A DNA stretch of 64,000 nucleotides from Arthrobacter sp. PAMC 25486 (GCF_000785535.1 NZ_CP007595.1:1674001-1738000), one strand, 5' to 3'; shown: positions 42,653-52,512, counted from the stretch's first letter. Made by a program: numbers and translations. The notes: generated from the sequence alone by a model not told the origin.

Positions 42653-43396
42653 ATGACCCCACCACTCCCACAACGCGTTCTCGTCATCATGCCGGCGTGG
42701 AACGAGGGTCTAGCTGTCGGCAATACCGTGCGGGAAGTCCTGGCCCGGCCTGAAGGATACGACATTTTGGTCGTCAACGACGGCTCCTCCGACAACACCG
42801 CCACCGTCGCTGCTGATGCCGGCGCAACCGTTTTGCACCTGCCATTCAATCTAGGTGTTGGCGGCGCCATGCGCGCCGGGTTCAAATATGCCAGCCGCCA
42901 CAACTACGACGCCGCCATTCAGGTTGATGCGGACGGCCAGCATGATCCTAAGGACATTGCGGTTGTTTTGGGCGGGCTTGCCGATGCGGACATCTCCATC
43001 GGCGCCCGCTTCGCCGACAAGGGAAATTACACCGTCAGCGGCCCCCGAAAGTGGGCCATGGTTTTCCTGGCGAAGACCATCTCAAGGCTTGCCGGCACCC
43101 GTCTGACCGACGTGACCTCGGGATTTCGTGCCGCCAACACCCGCGGCATCGCCCAATACCTTGACCATTACCCCGCCGAGTACCTTGGCGACACCATCGA
43201 CTCCCTCGTGGTGGCCATCCGTTCCGGCTGCACGGTGACCCAGGTCCCCGTTGAAATGCGTGTCCGCCAGGCTGGCACACCCAGCCACAATCCTGCAAAG
43301 GCTGCCCTGTACTTGGGCAGGAGCATCTTCGCCTTCCTCTTTGCACTGACAAGGAAACCATCCACCTTGGTCCATGCCGAAACTGAAGTGGGGTGA
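42653..43396 (+). CDS. DPM1-like family 2 glycosyltransferase (polyprenyl-phosphate sugar synthase-like)
   Basis: Second DPM1-type enzyme of the window. The 247 residues have RVLVIMPAWNEGLAVGNTVR, LVVNDGSSDNTATVA, NLGVGGAMRAGFKYA, AIQVDADGQHDPKDIAVVLG, GARFADKGNYT and RLTDVTSGFRAANTRGI. No membrane helices are fused. TAGATT plus seven bases precede the ATG and no ribosome site is visible, so a leaderless or near-leaderless mRNA is likely. The DUF2304 gene follows after 8 bases, as in the 13250-14357 pair. A lipid-linked donor sugar is the expected product (inference from family). Confidence 0.88.
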   Translation: MTPPLPQRVLVIMPAWNEGLAVGNTVREVLARPEGYDILVVNDGSSDNTATVAADAGATVLHLPFNLGVGGAMRAGFKYASRHNYDAAIQVDADGQHDPKDIAVVLGGLADADISIGARFADKGNYTVSGPRKWAMVFLAKTISRLAGTRLTDVTSGFRAANTRGIAQYLDHYPAEYLGDTIDSLVVAIRSGCTVTQVPVEMRVRQAGTPSHNPAKAALYLGRSIFAFLFALTRKPSTLVHAETEVG

Positions 43397-43404
43397 ACTA
43401 GGAC

Positions 43405-43809
43405 ATGTCGGTTCTTGCTGCGTTTATCCTTTCCCTCGTAATCCTGTTCCTTGTCTTCGATATGCTTCGCCGGAAGAAAATTCGGGAGAAGTACGCCGCC
43501 TTGTGGCTGCTTGTCGGCGTTTCCATGCTGGTGCTGGCTGCATTCCCGCGCCTGCTGGAAATAATCGCCCACACGCTCAACGTGCAAGTGCCTTCAAACC
43601 TCCTGTTCGCGCTCAGCATTGTCCTGGCCTTGGGTGTTTGCCTTCACCTGTCCTGGGAAATCTCAGTCGTTGAGGATGAAACCCGGATTCTGGCTGAGGA
43701 ATCCGCCATCTTACGGGCACAGCTTGCCACGCTTGAAACTAGACTTGATGCCCTGACCAGTGAACCCCGCCCCTCACGGGCCGAGCAAACGCCACCCAAC
43801 GACGAATAG
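43405..43809 (+). CDS. DUF2304 membrane protein
   Basis: The 134 residues have three hydrophobic segments (VLAAFILSLVILFLVFDML, YAALWLLVGVSMLVLAAFPR, SNLLFALSIVLALGVCLHLS), then an acidic coiled tail (EDETRILAEESAILRAQLAT). This is DUF2304, paired here with the DPM1-like transferase 8 bases upstream and likely to hold it at the membrane. The charged tail differs in sequence from that of its counterpart at 13250-13687, which suggests each DUF2304 protein is specific for its own transferase (inference). Confidence 0.85.
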   Translation: MSVLAAFILSLVILFLVFDMLRRKKIREKYAALWLLVGVSMLVLAAFPRLLEIIAHTLNVQVPSNLLFALSIVLALGVCLHLSWEISVVEDETRILAEESAILRAQLATLETRLDALTSEPRPSRAEQTPPNDE

Positions 43810-43858
43810 GCCCCACCGGCCCAGCCCCTGATTCAGGGGAGAAAGTGACACCTTCACA

Positions 43859-44746
43859 ATGCCCTTGGACATTTTCATTCCATACTGGGGAGATCCCGGT
43901 TATATGAAGGAAACCGTCAACAGCGTTCTGGCACAGACCAGCGACGACTGGCGCCTGACGGTCGTGGATGACGCCTACCATGATCTAGAGATTCAACGCT
44001 TCATTGCAGGCCTCGACGATGAGCGCATCAAGTACATTCGAAAGGAGACCAACGGCGGTATTACCGCGAACTACCGCACGTGCGTCTCACTGGCCACCGA
44101 AGAAGTCATGGTTATTCTGGGCTGTGACGATGTCCTGCTGCCCAACTATGTTGAGACGATTTCGGCAGCGCATAATCGTTTCCCTTCAGCGGCCATCATC
44201 CAGCCTGGCGTCCAGGTCATCGATGAGAACAGCACCGTGGTCAAGACGTTTGTTGACGTGGTCAAGCAGAAGGTCGTGCGTCCTCACGGCAACGGCGCGC
44301 AGCTGGTGTCCGGGGAGTCGATTGCCGCCAACCTGATGCATGGCGACTGGTTGTACTGGCCTGCCTTGGCTTTCCGCACCGACCGCATGCAGGCGGTGGA
44401 CTTCCGTGACGGCTTCCCCATCATCCAGGACCTGGCACTGATCATGGACATGATTTATGCCGGCGACCAGCTCCTGATTGAGCCGACCGTGTGCTTCTCC
44501 TACCGCCGTCATTCTGAAAGCGCCTCGTCGTCGAAGTTGATCGACGGCTCACGCTTTGTTGGCGAACGTGACTATTTCGCCGTCGCCGCTGCCCAGGCAC
44601 GTGAGCTGGGATGGACCAAGGCCGAACGTGCCGCGAAGCTGCGCATCACCTCGCGTGCCCACGCCCTGGCACTGGTGCCCAAGGCGCTCCTGGCTCGTGA
44701 CGGCAAGGCAGCCAAGACCCTGACCCGCCACGTCTTCGGGTCCTAG
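43859..44746 (+). CDS. Family 2 glycosyltransferase
   Basis: GT-A transferase of 295 residues: DIFIPYWGDPGYMKETVNSV, WRLTVVDDAYHD, RKETNGGITANYRTCVSLAT and the metal site VMVILGCDDVLLPNYVETIS, then SFRRH-type SYRRHSESASSSKLIDGSRF near the end. The S-x-R-x-H segment is typical of rhamnosyl- and capsule-type family 2 transferases. It is flanked by the DUF2304 gene and the WbiB-like epimerase, so it may use the deoxysugar that epimerase makes (inference). A CCCCTG/CAGGGG hairpin sits at 43825-43839 upstream of the start. Confidence 0.88.
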   Translation: MPLDIFIPYWGDPGYMKETVNSVLAQTSDDWRLTVVDDAYHDLEIQRFIAGLDDERIKYIRKETNGGITANYRTCVSLATEEVMVILGCDDVLLPNYVETISAAHNRFPSAAIIQPGVQVIDENSTVVKTFVDVVKQKVVRPHGNGAQLVSGESIAANLMHGDWLYWPALAFRTDRMQAVDFRDGFPIIQDLALIMDMIYAGDQLLIEPTVCFSYRRHSESASSSKLIDGSRFVGERDYFAVAAAQARELGWTKAERAAKLRITSRAHALALVPKALLARDGKAAKTLTRHVFGS

Positions 44747-44794
44747 CCCCGAAACCCCACTGGCTTCATCATCCATTCAAGAAAGTAACCCACC

Positions 44795-45883
44795 ATGCAG
44801 AACTCCCCCGAATCACGGACCGAAACGGTCCTCATCACCGGCGGTGCAGGATTCATCGGATGCGCCATATCTGAGTCCCTGCTCGAATCCTTCAAGAGGG
44901 TTGTGGTGGTTGACAATCTGCACCCGCAGATTCACGAATCTGGTGAACGGCCGGCCGCTCTGGCAGAAGGCGTTGAATTAATCGTCGGCGACATCACTGA
45001 CGCCGCAACCTGGGACCGCGTCCTCCCGGAGGTCAAGCCGGATGTGGTGATCCACCTGGCCGCCGAAACGGGTACCGGCCAGTCCCTGGAGGAAGCAACC
45101 CGCCATACGCACGTCAATGTTGTGGGCACTTCGCAGCTTCTTGACGGCTTCATCCGCAACAAGGCCCTCCCCCGGCGCATTGTCTTGACCTCGAGCCGTG
45201 CGGTGTATGGTGAGGGCGCGTGGCGCACCACGGACGGCGCGCTGTTCTACCCAGGCCAGCGGACCAGTGAAACCCTTGACCGCTCCGAGTGGGACTTTCC
45301 CGGCGCCGAACCGACAGCCATGAACGCTGCCGAGGTGTTCCCGGCGCCGGTGAGCGTCTACGGCGCAACGAAATTGGCTCAGGAGAACATTCTGCTGGCG
45401 TGGGCAAAGTCCTACGGCGTCGAGAGCGCCATCCTGCGCCTGCAGAACGTATATGGCCCCGGCCAGTCCCTCATCAACCCGTACACGGGCATCATGAGCC
45501 TGTTCTGCCGCATGGCCATGGGCGGACGCTCCATCCCACTGTACGAAGACGGCCAGGTTCGCCGCGACTTCATCTTGATCGACGACATCGCATCGGCCGT
45601 GGTGGCGGCAGCCACCTCGGAAAAGACACCCTCCACCCCCCTTGACATCGGCTCAGGGGAATTCCAAACCATCGGCACGGCAGCGCAGACCATTGCCGCC
45701 CGATACGGTGCCCCTGCCCCGCATGTCACCGGACAGTACCGCCAAGGCGATGTCCGCCACGCCTGGGCCGACATCTCGGCAGCACGCGATGTTCTGGGCT
45801 GGGAGCCGCGCTACAACCTCGCACAGGGAATCGCACTGCTGGCTGACTGGATTGATGTCCAGCCCGACGTAAAGCCCGCATAG
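44795..45883 (+). CDS. NAD-dependent sugar-nucleotide epimerase, WbiB-like
   Basis: Extended SDR of 362 residues: [98 protein letters not shown] (catalytic Tyr/Lys) and RLQNVYGPGQSLINPYTGIM. The D-N-L-x-P-Q-x-H and G-x-G-Q-S blocks match the WbiB group, dTDP-L-rhamnose 4-epimerases that make dTDP-6-deoxy-L-talose. With rml genes in the same locus that activity is plausible, but the sequence alone supports only a sugar-nucleotide epimerase. Last gene of the rightward operon; a strong hairpin follows. Confidence 0.85.
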   Translation: MQNSPESRTETVLITGGAGFIGCAISESLLESFKRVVVVDNLHPQIHESGERPAALAEGVELIVGDITDAATWDRVLPEVKPDVVIHLAAETGTGQSLEEATRHTHVNVVGTSQLLDGFIRNKALPRRIVLTSSRAVYGEGAWRTTDGALFYPGQRTSETLDRSEWDFPGAEPTAMNAAEVFPAPVSVYGATKLAQENILLAWAKSYGVESAILRLQNVYGPGQSLINPYTGIMSLFCRMAMGGRSIPLYEDGQVRRDFILIDDIASAVVAAATSEKTPSTPLDIGSGEFQTIGTAAQTIAARYGAPAPHVTGQYRQGDVRHAWADISAARDVLGWEPRYNLAQGIALLADWIDVQPDVKPA

Positions 45884-45895
45884 GCGCCATCCTGC

Positions 45896-45943
45896 ACAGC
45901 GAAGGGCCCGTTCACCTATCCTGGTGAACGGGCCCTTCGCTGT
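45896..45943. terminator. Bidirectional terminator-like hairpin
   Basis: A perfect 21-base stem (45896-45916 with 45923-45943) encloses the 6-base loop TATCCT. No long T-tract follows on either side. It lies between the convergent epimerase and acyltransferase genes and probably terminates both. Confidence 0.85.
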
Positions 45944-45994
45944 TGTCATGAGCTGTCGGGAAGGGCCGTCACGGCAGATTGTCGAGGCGGGCCG

Positions 45995-48082
45995 TCACCG
46001 CATGGGAGCCAGCAACATGTCCCAGCCGGTGGCGTCCTGAAACTCGCGTTCAAACATGGGTGTGAGGGTGTTCATGTAGCTGCGGGTCACGTGGTTGTCA
46101 TCCTTGTACACAATGACGTTGCCGATGACCGCCGGGCAGTTGGTGTCATCGCAAAAGTAGTCGGTGAAGTCCAGGAACGTGGTGCGGGGCAACATCCAGG
46201 CGATCTCATCCGTGGGTGGGACTTCACTGTACAAGTCGATGCGCTTGGCACCACAGGCAAGGTAATTGCCTGGGGTTTCCACCAGGCACTCGGGCACCTT
46301 TTGTGGAATCCTCGGGGTGTCCCGCACGGCGACTACATCAATCCCGGCCGAGTTAAGTGTAACCATGGCATTGAGCCATGAATCGTCAAGCAGCTCGGGC
46401 TCCTCCCACAACACGTTGGTGCGGGTGCTGGTCGTCACCACAAGGTCTGGCGCCATCGCCAGGACCTCGGCCATGGTGTCCCGGTTGAAGTCCGCGCAGC
46501 TCTCAGAGATGCCCGTTTCAAGGTCGTCACCAAGCGGGCAGTAACCCTTCGTGATGGACGTGACGCTCCAATGGTTGCGCTCCGCCATGTCAAGAATGGG
46601 CGTGTTCAGTACATGGGCGTGGGAGCTGCCCAGGACCACCACATGCTTGTCGCCGTCCTCGATGCTGTTGCGGCAAATGTTCAGCAGTTCCTTGCCGTCC
46701 GAGCGGCACTTCCCGCCAACGAACACCGGCCAGTCATCAGGCAGGGACGCCTGGGTGGGCATCAGGGGCGCCCTGGGATCGGCGCCGTCCACATACCCCG
46801 GCAGCAGTGAAGCCGCCCCCGGGCTGTTCTGAGCTGCCAGCGTCATGGCAGCCTCATTCGCGTTCTTGACCTGGGTCTGCCAGCCTGCCAGGGGCACGGC
46901 GACGAGCGTGACGCACACAAGAATCACGCCCAGGGCCCTGCGCCGCTTCACTTCAATCCAAGGGCTGCGCCGGATCGGCGTGTCGATGTATTTCGTGGCA
47001 ATCGCGGCAGCGGCGACGGAGCCCAACACAATCAGCAGCCCGGGGACAAGCCCCGCCTGCTCGTTGCCGGATGCCACAAGATAGACAACCAGAACGGGCC
47101 AGTGGAACAGGTACAGGGCGTAGGAACTGTCGCCAAGCTTGACCAGCGGCTGCCAGCTCAGCAACCGGTCCGCGCCAATGCGGCTGCCGGTAAAGCCTGC
47201 AACTATGATCGCGGCTGCGGCCAGCGTGGGCCACAAGGCCATGTAGCCGGGAAATTGCTGGTCCACTTGGAGTACGATGCCGCAGGCGAGCATCGCAACA
47301 AGCCCCAGCCAGCCCAGGACGATGCGGAGGCCACGACCAAACTTCAGGTAGGGCAGCAGCAAGGCAAGGAGGGAGCCCAGCGCAAACTCCCACAGGCGTG
47401 TGCGGGTGTCAAAGTAGGCAAATGCCTGGTTGTTCGCAGTGGTGATGACAGAGAACGTGAAGGACACGGCAAACAACGAGCCAAACAAGGCGATCAGCAC
47501 GGTACGGATTCGCAACCGGGCCACTCGGGCGACCAGGGCGGCGAAGGCAAAGAGGAGCGGCCACAAAATGAAGATCTGGCCCTGGATGGACAGTGACCAG
47601 AAGTGCTGCAAGGGACTGGCCACGCTGTGCTGCGCAGCGTAGTAGTCCACCGATTCGCCGGCAAGGAACCAGTTCTGGTAGTAAAAGAGCGAGGCCCAAC
47701 TTTGGCTAAAGATGCCCTCCCACCGCAATTCCGGTAGGAACAGCCGGGTTGCCCCGAGCGTGGCGAGCAACGTCACCGTGATCATGGGCAGCAGGCGCTT
47801 GAACAGGTGCACCCAGTACTTCAACAACTCAAGTGCGCGTCCAGCCTCCAATTTTCGGGTGAACTGGCCTGTCAGCAGGAAGGCAGAAATGAGCAGGAAA
47901 ATGTCCACGCCGCCGGAAATGCGGCCAAACCAGACGTGGTAAGCCACAACCATGAGTACGGCAAGGGCTCTCAGGCCCTGTACTTCCGGAAGGTATTTGC
48001 GTTCTGTGTTTTGTGGCACCGGCGGCGGCCCATCGGCGGCTCGTTGCCCGGCTTGTGGCGGCAGTGTGATGCCGTGAGTCAT
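45995..48082 (-). CDS. AT3 acyltransferase fused to SGNH hydrolase-like domain (OafA type)
   Basis: Membrane O-acyltransferase, probably acetylating a surface glycan. Of 695 residues, the first 410 or so form a ten-helix AT3 domain (YLPEVQGLRALAVLMVVAYH with the essential His, FKRLLPMITVTLLATLG, YALYLFHWPVLVVYLV). The outer C-terminal domain is SGNH-like: HVVVLGSSHAHVLNTPIL supplies the Ser, although the usual G-D-S-H reads G-S-S-H, and VYKDDNHVTRSYMNT supplies the Asp/His pair. Fused AT3-SGNH proteins both move acyl groups across the membrane and transfer them. AGAGG lies 9 bases before ATG 48082. Target sugar unknown. Confidence 0.9.
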   Translation of the reverse strand: MTHGITLPPQAGQRAADGPPPVPQNTERKYLPEVQGLRALAVLMVVAYHVWFGRISGGVDIFLLISAFLLTGQFTRKLEAGRALELLKYWVHLFKRLLPMITVTLLATLGATRLFLPELRWEGIFSQSWASLFYYQNWFLAGESVDYYAAQHSVASPLQHFWSLSIQGQIFILWPLLFAFAALVARVARLRIRTVLIALFGSLFAVSFTFSVITTANNQAFAYFDTRTRLWEFALGSLLALLLPYLKFGRGLRIVLGWLGLVAMLACGIVLQVDQQFPGYMALWPTLAAAAIIVAGFTGSRIGADRLLSWQPLVKLGDSSYALYLFHWPVLVVYLVASGNEQAGLVPGLLIVLGSVAAAAIATKYIDTPIRRSPWIEVKRRRALGVILVCVTLVAVPLAGWQTQVKNANEAAMTLAAQNSPGAASLLPGYVDGADPRAPLMPTQASLPDDWPVFVGGKCRSDGKELLNICRNSIEDGDKHVVVLGSSHAHVLNTPILDMAERNHWSVTSITKGYCPLGDDLETGISESCADFNRDTMAEVLAMAPDLVVTTSTRTNVLWEEPELLDDSWLNAMVTLNSAGIDVVAVRDTPRIPQKVPECLVETPGNYLACGAKRIDLYSEVPPTDEIAWMLPRTTFLDFTDYFCDDTNCPAVIGNVIVYKDDNHVTRSYMNTLTPMFEREFQDATGWDMLLAPMR

Positions 48083-48184
48083 AAAGTGGTACCTCTAGAT
48101 GATGACGCGACCGCTTGTACGGCACGGATCCCCAACCGTCAGTCTACCGTTTCGCCGCCTGGCGGCTGCACAATGAGTTGCATG

Positions 48185-49282
48185 TCACACTCCGGGCACA
48201 AGCTGCACAGCAGCCGCAGGTGCACTCTTGGGCTGCGATTTGCCCCTTGCTCCACGGACCTTGCGCATCACGGGCCGTTCCACGAACACCCAGCTTCCGG
48301 CGGCCAGCGGCACTGTGATGATGGCGGCGATGACACTAAACCAGAACAAGCCCAATTCGTGAATGCCGAAGACTGCCAGCAGCTGCTGGACGGCAAAAGC
48401 GTAGATGTAGACCCCGTAGGAAATGTCGTTCTTGGCGATAAGTTTCGGCTGCCGCACCACGGTCGAGAGCCAGATGAGGCTGTAGGCGACAAAGAGTGCC
48501 GACGCCTGCACACCCCAGCCCGGGACGGTGGAGGAAATAGTGAAGGCCACTATCAATGACAGGGATCCGGGCAGCCAGTGGAAGCCGATCATGTCTCTCC
48601 ACATGAAGAGCACAGATCCGGCGAGGAAGAACGGGAGCAGCTGGAGCATCAGGACGACGTCGAAGTTGTCGTTGCTTAGCCTGCTGATGGTTTCGATGTT
48701 GGCTTGGGCCACAACAGAGAGGACGAAGGCGATGGTCATGGGCCACCGTGAACGCCTCACAAGGGCAAAGCAGCCAAGTGCGGCGATGAACAGGTAACAG
48801 AGGAATTCATAGTACAGGCTCCACAAAGACCCGTTCCAGGCCCCCGGGTAGGGCACGTTGGCAGGCGTTGCCGAGATGTCATGGAACTGCATGTCCAACA
48901 GGGCATTGGAAAACACGTAGTTCAAGGGAGAGTGCACAGCCGTAAAATAGTCCTCCAGGCTGCCATTGGCAACTCGATAACCAATCGGCGCAAACACGAG
49001 TGCCATCATGAGCAGGCAGACCCAAAACGCCGGCATGATGCGTGCAATGCGATTGACCAGGTAGTGCCCCAGGGCATTGGACCAGCGGCTGGAAGTGATC
49101 AGGTATCCGCTGATGCCGAAGAACCCGGCGACAGCCCAGCCACCCAATGAGTAACCGGCAAATTTGGTTTCACCCTGGCCTGCCAGGGGCCAGCTGTGAT
49201 GGACAAGCACGGCAAACGCCAAAATCAGTCGGATCAGGTTCAGGCTGTTGTTGCGTACGTCCAGAGCAGAACCGAACCACAT
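48185..49282 (-). CDS. Membrane acyltransferase, AT3 family
   Basis: AT3 acyltransferase without SGNH domain: [20 protein letters not shown] carries the essential His, and [34 protein letters not shown] (R-x-x-R-I-x-P block) and [20 protein letters not shown] are classic family blocks. About ten membrane segments. ATG 49282 gives 365 residues; TTG codons at 49321 and 49306 are alternative starts. The gene ends 102 bases before the AT3-SGNH gene on the same strand, so the two decorating enzymes may share a transcript. It is divergent from rmlA. Confidence 0.87.
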   Translation of the reverse strand: MWFGSALDVRNNSLNLIRLILAFAVLVHHSWPLAGQGETKFAGYSLGGWAVAGFFGISGYLITSSRWSNALGHYLVNRIARIMPAFWVCLLMMALVFAPIGYRVANGSLEDYFTAVHSPLNYVFSNALLDMQFHDISATPANVPYPGAWNGSLWSLYYEFLCYLFIAALGCFALVRRSRWPMTIAFVLSVVAQANIETISRLSNDNFDVVLMLQLLPFFLAGSVLFMWRDMIGFHWLPGSLSLIVAFTISSTVPGWGVQASALFVAYSLIWLSTVVRQPKLIAKNDISYGVYIYAFAVQQLLAVFGIHELGLFWFSVIAAIITVPLAAGSWVFVERPVMRKVRGARGKSQPKSAPAAAVQLVPGV

Positions 49283-49464
49283 ACTTGGAGCACCATTGCT
49301 TGCCAATTTTGCACGACTCAAGATTACCTAGTCTTCTACCTTGTAATGTGGATGACAGTCAGGTATTCGTCACTGCTCCTGTCGCCAGCCTTGCCGCTGA
49401 TATTGCGAAAGGAAACTCGAGCCTCCGTTTGCGTTATTCCAACGCTTGCGGCCATGATTACTGT

Positions 49465-50328
49465 ATGCGCGGAATTATCCTTGCGGGCGGAACTGGCTCG
49501 AGACTGCATCCAATCACCCATGGTATCAGCAAGCAGCTGGTGCCCGTCTATGACAAACCCATGATTTATTACCCGTTGTCCACGCTGATTCTGGCTGGAA
49601 TCCGGGATATTTTAGTTGTCACCACACCCCACGATGCGGAGCAGTTTAAGCGCCTTTTAGGTGACGGCTCCCAATTTGGTGTCTCCATCACGTACGTGAA
49701 ACAGGAATCCCCGGACGGCTTGGCCCAGGCATTTATCCTCGGCGAAGATCATATTGGCTCCGAAACTGTTGCACTGGTCCTCGGCGACAATATCTTTTAC
49801 GGCCCGGGTATGGGAACTCAGCTGCGCCGGCACGCCGACATCGACGGCGGCGCGGTGTTTGGCTACTGGGTCAAGGATGCGAAATCCTACGGTGTCGTTG
49901 AGTTTGACGACGCCGGAACCGCCATCTCCCTGGAGGAAAAACCGGAGATTCCCAAGAGTCACTACGCCGTTCCTGGACTGTACTTTTATGACAACGACGT
50001 CGTGGAGATCTCCAAGGCACTCAAACCGTCTCCCCGCGGCGAACTGGAAATCACCGACGTCAACCGGACCTACCTGGAGCGCGGCAAGCTGCAAGTGGAG
50101 ATCCTGCCGCGCGGCACTGCCTGGTTGGACACCGGCACCTTCGAGGACCTGAACAACGCCTCCAACTTCATCCGGACGGTGGAAAGCCGCCAGGGCCTGA
50201 AGATTGGTGCGCCGGAGGAAATTGCCTGGCGCCAGGGCTTCCTCAGCGATGACGAGCTGCGCCAACGCGCAGAACCACTCATGAAGAGCGGCTACGGCGC
50301 ATACCTGTTGTCGCTGTTGGAGTTCTAA
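49465..50328 (+). CDS. rmlA: Glucose-1-phosphate thymidylyltransferase
   Basis: First step of dTDP-L-rhamnose synthesis: dTTP plus glucose-1-phosphate gives dTDP-glucose. From ATG 49465 the product is 287 residues with [20 protein letters not shown] (nucleotide loop), [53 protein letters not shown] (metal-binding Asp) and [20 protein letters not shown]. It is a single gene about 10 kb from rmlB and the RmlC-RmlD fusion gene, on the opposite strand, and ends in a strong hairpin. The ribosome site is weak. Confidence 0.96.
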   Translation: MRGIILAGGTGSRLHPITHGISKQLVPVYDKPMIYYPLSTLILAGIRDILVVTTPHDAEQFKRLLGDGSQFGVSITYVKQESPDGLAQAFILGEDHIGSETVALVLGDNIFYGPGMGTQLRRHADIDGGAVFGYWVKDAKSYGVVEFDDAGTAISLEEKPEIPKSHYAVPGLYFYDNDVVEISKALKPSPRGELEITDVNRTYLERGKLQVEILPRGTAWLDTGTFEDLNNASNFIRTVESRQGLKIGAPEEIAWRQGFLSDDELRQRAEPLMKSGYGAYLLSLLEF

Positions 50329-50348
50329 GCACACTGTTTATGCACGGC

Positions 50349-50379
50349 TGAAGCCCCCGGTCCAAGACCGGGGGCTTCA
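50349..50379. terminator. Terminator hairpin after rmlA
   Basis: A 14-base perfect stem (TGAAGCCCCCGGTC 50349-50362 with its complement at 50366-50379) has a 3-base CAA loop, 20 bases after the rmlA stop. No T-tract follows, as is common for actinobacterial hairpins. Confidence 0.8.
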
Positions 50380-50438
50380 CACATGCTGGGCAAAACGCCG
50401 CAGCGGTCCCGCCGTCGCACTTTGGCCTCAAAACTCCG

Positions 50439-50536
50439 CGAGATGTGAGATGACGCCCTCCCGAACTCTTCGGACAGGGCGTCATCTCATATCTCGACGG
50501 GAGGGACAGGGCGTGAACTCAGACCTCGACGGGAGG
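50439..50536. repeat. Palindrome plus 32-base tandem repeat
   Basis: A 21-base arm at 50439-50459 is complementary, except at one position, to 50476-50496, forming a large hairpin. The right arm is also part of a 32-base unit (50473-50504) repeated immediately at 50505-50536 with 28 of 32 bases identical. The repeat ends 2 bases before the stop codon of the leftward DUF6541 gene. It looks like a palindromic intergenic element that has partly duplicated. Confidence 0.8.
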
Positions 50537-50538
50537 GG

Positions 50539-52512
50539 CTACCAGCAGGCGGTGACCTTGTACAGCTTTGCCTCGGAGCCCTGCTGGTCGATGAGCTCCA
50601 GTGACGTGGATGAGCCCAGGTCCATGAGGCCGCCGAATCCGGTCATGGTTCCGGTGACGGTCCTGGTGCCGAAGTCCAGCGCGTACTTCACGTCCAGCTC
50701 CTTCACCGCGTCGCACACCCACGGGAACTGCCCGGCGCTCTTGAGCCCGGCGTTGACGATGTCGACATTGTCCCCGTGCGTGGTCAGGATGTGCGGCTGC
50801 ATGACCTCCCGGCCGGAAATGGCGTAGGCCAGGGCTGCACCGCTGCTGGGCAGGCCGGCAATGACGGCGCCGGGCTCCACATGCGTGTCCAGGCGGTCGA
50901 GCAGGGCCCGCTCATCCGGGCTTAACAGTCCGGACACCGGCGATGCAACATAGGCGAAGTGCGCCTGGTTCACGGCCCAGGTCATGACACCGAACTGCGT
51001 GGCAAAAACGAGCACAACAACACCGGCCGCGTACGTTGTGATGCGCAACGGCGTCCGGGATCCGGGGTCCTCCTGCCGGCCGGCAGGGCGCTGGCGGACG
51101 GCAGCAATCCGGCGGTGCGCCTCATCCCACAGATATGTTGCACCGATCACGGCGGGCCCAACCATGGCCACCGGTAGCAGTGCGGCAAGGCGGTAGCTGT
51201 CGTAGTACCAGACGCCCGTCAGGAACCAGCGGGGGCTGAAGTCCAGGCCTGCCGCGTAGAAGAACAAGAGGCCGGCCACAAGGAAGGTGCCCAGCAGCCA
51301 CAATTGCCTGCGCATGACGAAGATGCGGATCAGCCCAACAACCATACAGACAGCAATGATGGCTGCTGCCGGGCGGCCCATGGCCCCGCCCAGGAAGATC
51401 TCGCCGATGGCCTGCGGCGAGCTTTCCACAGCACCCCAGCCGGCAGCGCCGGGCGGCGGGCGGAACTTGCGCCACACAATAGCCAGGACCAGGGCGGAGA
51501 CAACGGCCGCACCAATGATGATCCACAGCTGGCGGCGGCGTTCGGGGGTGTTGACCGGCAGCAAGTTCTTGACGAGTCCGCAGGCCCACAGCAGCACGGC
51601 GGGAAGCACGAAGGCCAGGAGCGCCATGAGCGTGCTGGGGTGTGCCACGGCGATGGCGGGAACCGCGACGAGCACCAACAACCAAGCCACGGGCGTGGCC
51701 GGACGATGGCCCTTGCCCAGGCCCATGGCGCTGAAGACCAGGCCCATGCCTGCCGGCAGCAGCGCGATCGAGAGCAGGTTCGGGTAGAGGACGCCCCAGT
51801 CGATCATCATCAGCGGGAAGCCGGTGAAGGCGGGGATGAAGATCAAGGCCACAATCGTGGAGACCAGGCGGCTTCCGACGATCTGCCGGACCAGGTACAG
51901 GGCACCCAACGGCCAGACAATGGCGCCGATGGCAAGGTTCGTCACGCTGACAGCCACGGGGATGCTGGCACCCGTTGCCATGGCAACCAGGCTGGCCATG
52001 GCGTGCCAAGCCGACGGGTAGGCGCTGATGCCCGTGAAGGCACCCAGGTTCAGCGGTGAGGCGTCCCCTGAGTCAATAGCCCAGCGGACGGCATTGAGGT
52101 GGAAGACGTTGTCATAGGTTTGGGAAATGCTCTCCGGGGTCTGGAACGCCGTCCCCATCTGCAAGGCGATGAGCACGCCGGCACCCAGCAGTCCGACGGC
52201 GGAAGCCACCAGCACCGATGTCCGTTCCGGCACCCAGAGCGGGTCCTGCCACTTGCGCGCGAGCAGCACCTTGATGCCAAAGGCGGCGGCGGCGATCACC
52301 AGTGCCCCGATGCCATACGACAGCGGCGACCAGGCGATGCCGATGATGGGCAGCACGAGCGAGAGCACGCTGGCCATGGCAACGCTGAACAACGGAGCCA
52401 GCAGCACCGCTGCCAGGCCACGAACCCGGACGGCCAGGGAAAATACGAAACCAGGCACAACAAGGATCGCCCCTGCCACCACAATCAAAGGTAGAGCTTC
52501 CCACCAAGTCAC
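50539..52512 (-). CDS. DUF6541-type polytopic membrane protein (paralogue of 34189-36216)
   Basis: The 657 residues with about 13-15 membrane segments share key blocks with the 675-residue protein at 34189-36216: ISQTYDNVFHLNAVRWAIDS, YPSAWHAMASLVAMATG and GVLYPNLLSIALLPAGMGL. The N-termini MTWWEALPLIVVA and MTWLETVPTIAVA are also alike. A GT-C-like role using a lipid-linked sugar is inferred; nothing proves catalysis. The GTG at 52512 has AAGGAAG 11 bases upstream. It follows the Wzt gene after 111 bases. The outer C-terminal domain again contains an ALAYAISGREVMQPHILTTH-like segment. Confidence 0.8.
   Translation of the reverse strand: MTWWEALPLIVVAGAILVVPGFVFSLAVRVRGLAAVLLAPLFSVAMASVLSLVLPIIGIAWSPLSYGIGALVIAAAAFGIKVLLARKWQDPLWVPERTSVLVASAVGLLGAGVLIALQMGTAFQTPESISQTYDNVFHLNAVRWAIDSGDASPLNLGAFTGISAYPSAWHAMASLVAMATGASIPVAVSVTNLAIGAIVWPLGALYLVRQIVGSRLVSTIVALIFIPAFTGFPLMMIDWGVLYPNLLSIALLPAGMGLVFSAMGLGKGHRPATPVAWLLVLVAVPAIAVAHPSTLMALLAFVLPAVLLWACGLVKNLLPVNTPERRRQLWIIIGAAVVSALVLAIVWRKFRPPPGAAGWGAVESSPQAIGEIFLGGAMGRPAAAIIAVCMVVGLIRIFVMRRQLWLLGTFLVAGLLFFYAAGLDFSPRWFLTGVWYYDSYRLAALLPVAMVGPAVIGATYLWDEAHRRIAAVRQRPAGRQEDPGSRTPLRITTYAAGVVVLVFATQFGVMTWAVNQAHFAYVASPVSGLLSPDERALLDRLDTHVEPGAVIAGLPSSGAALAYAISGREVMQPHILTTHGDNVDIVNAGLKSAGQFPWVCDAVKELDVKYALDFGTRTVTGTMTGFGGLMDLGSSTSLELIDQQGSEAKLYKVTACW

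Noticed and set aside
43825-43839. CCCCTG-ATT-CAGGGG hairpin as a terminator between DUF2304 and the next transferase
   Set aside because: The stem is only six bases, with a three-base loop and no T-tract; too weak to call.
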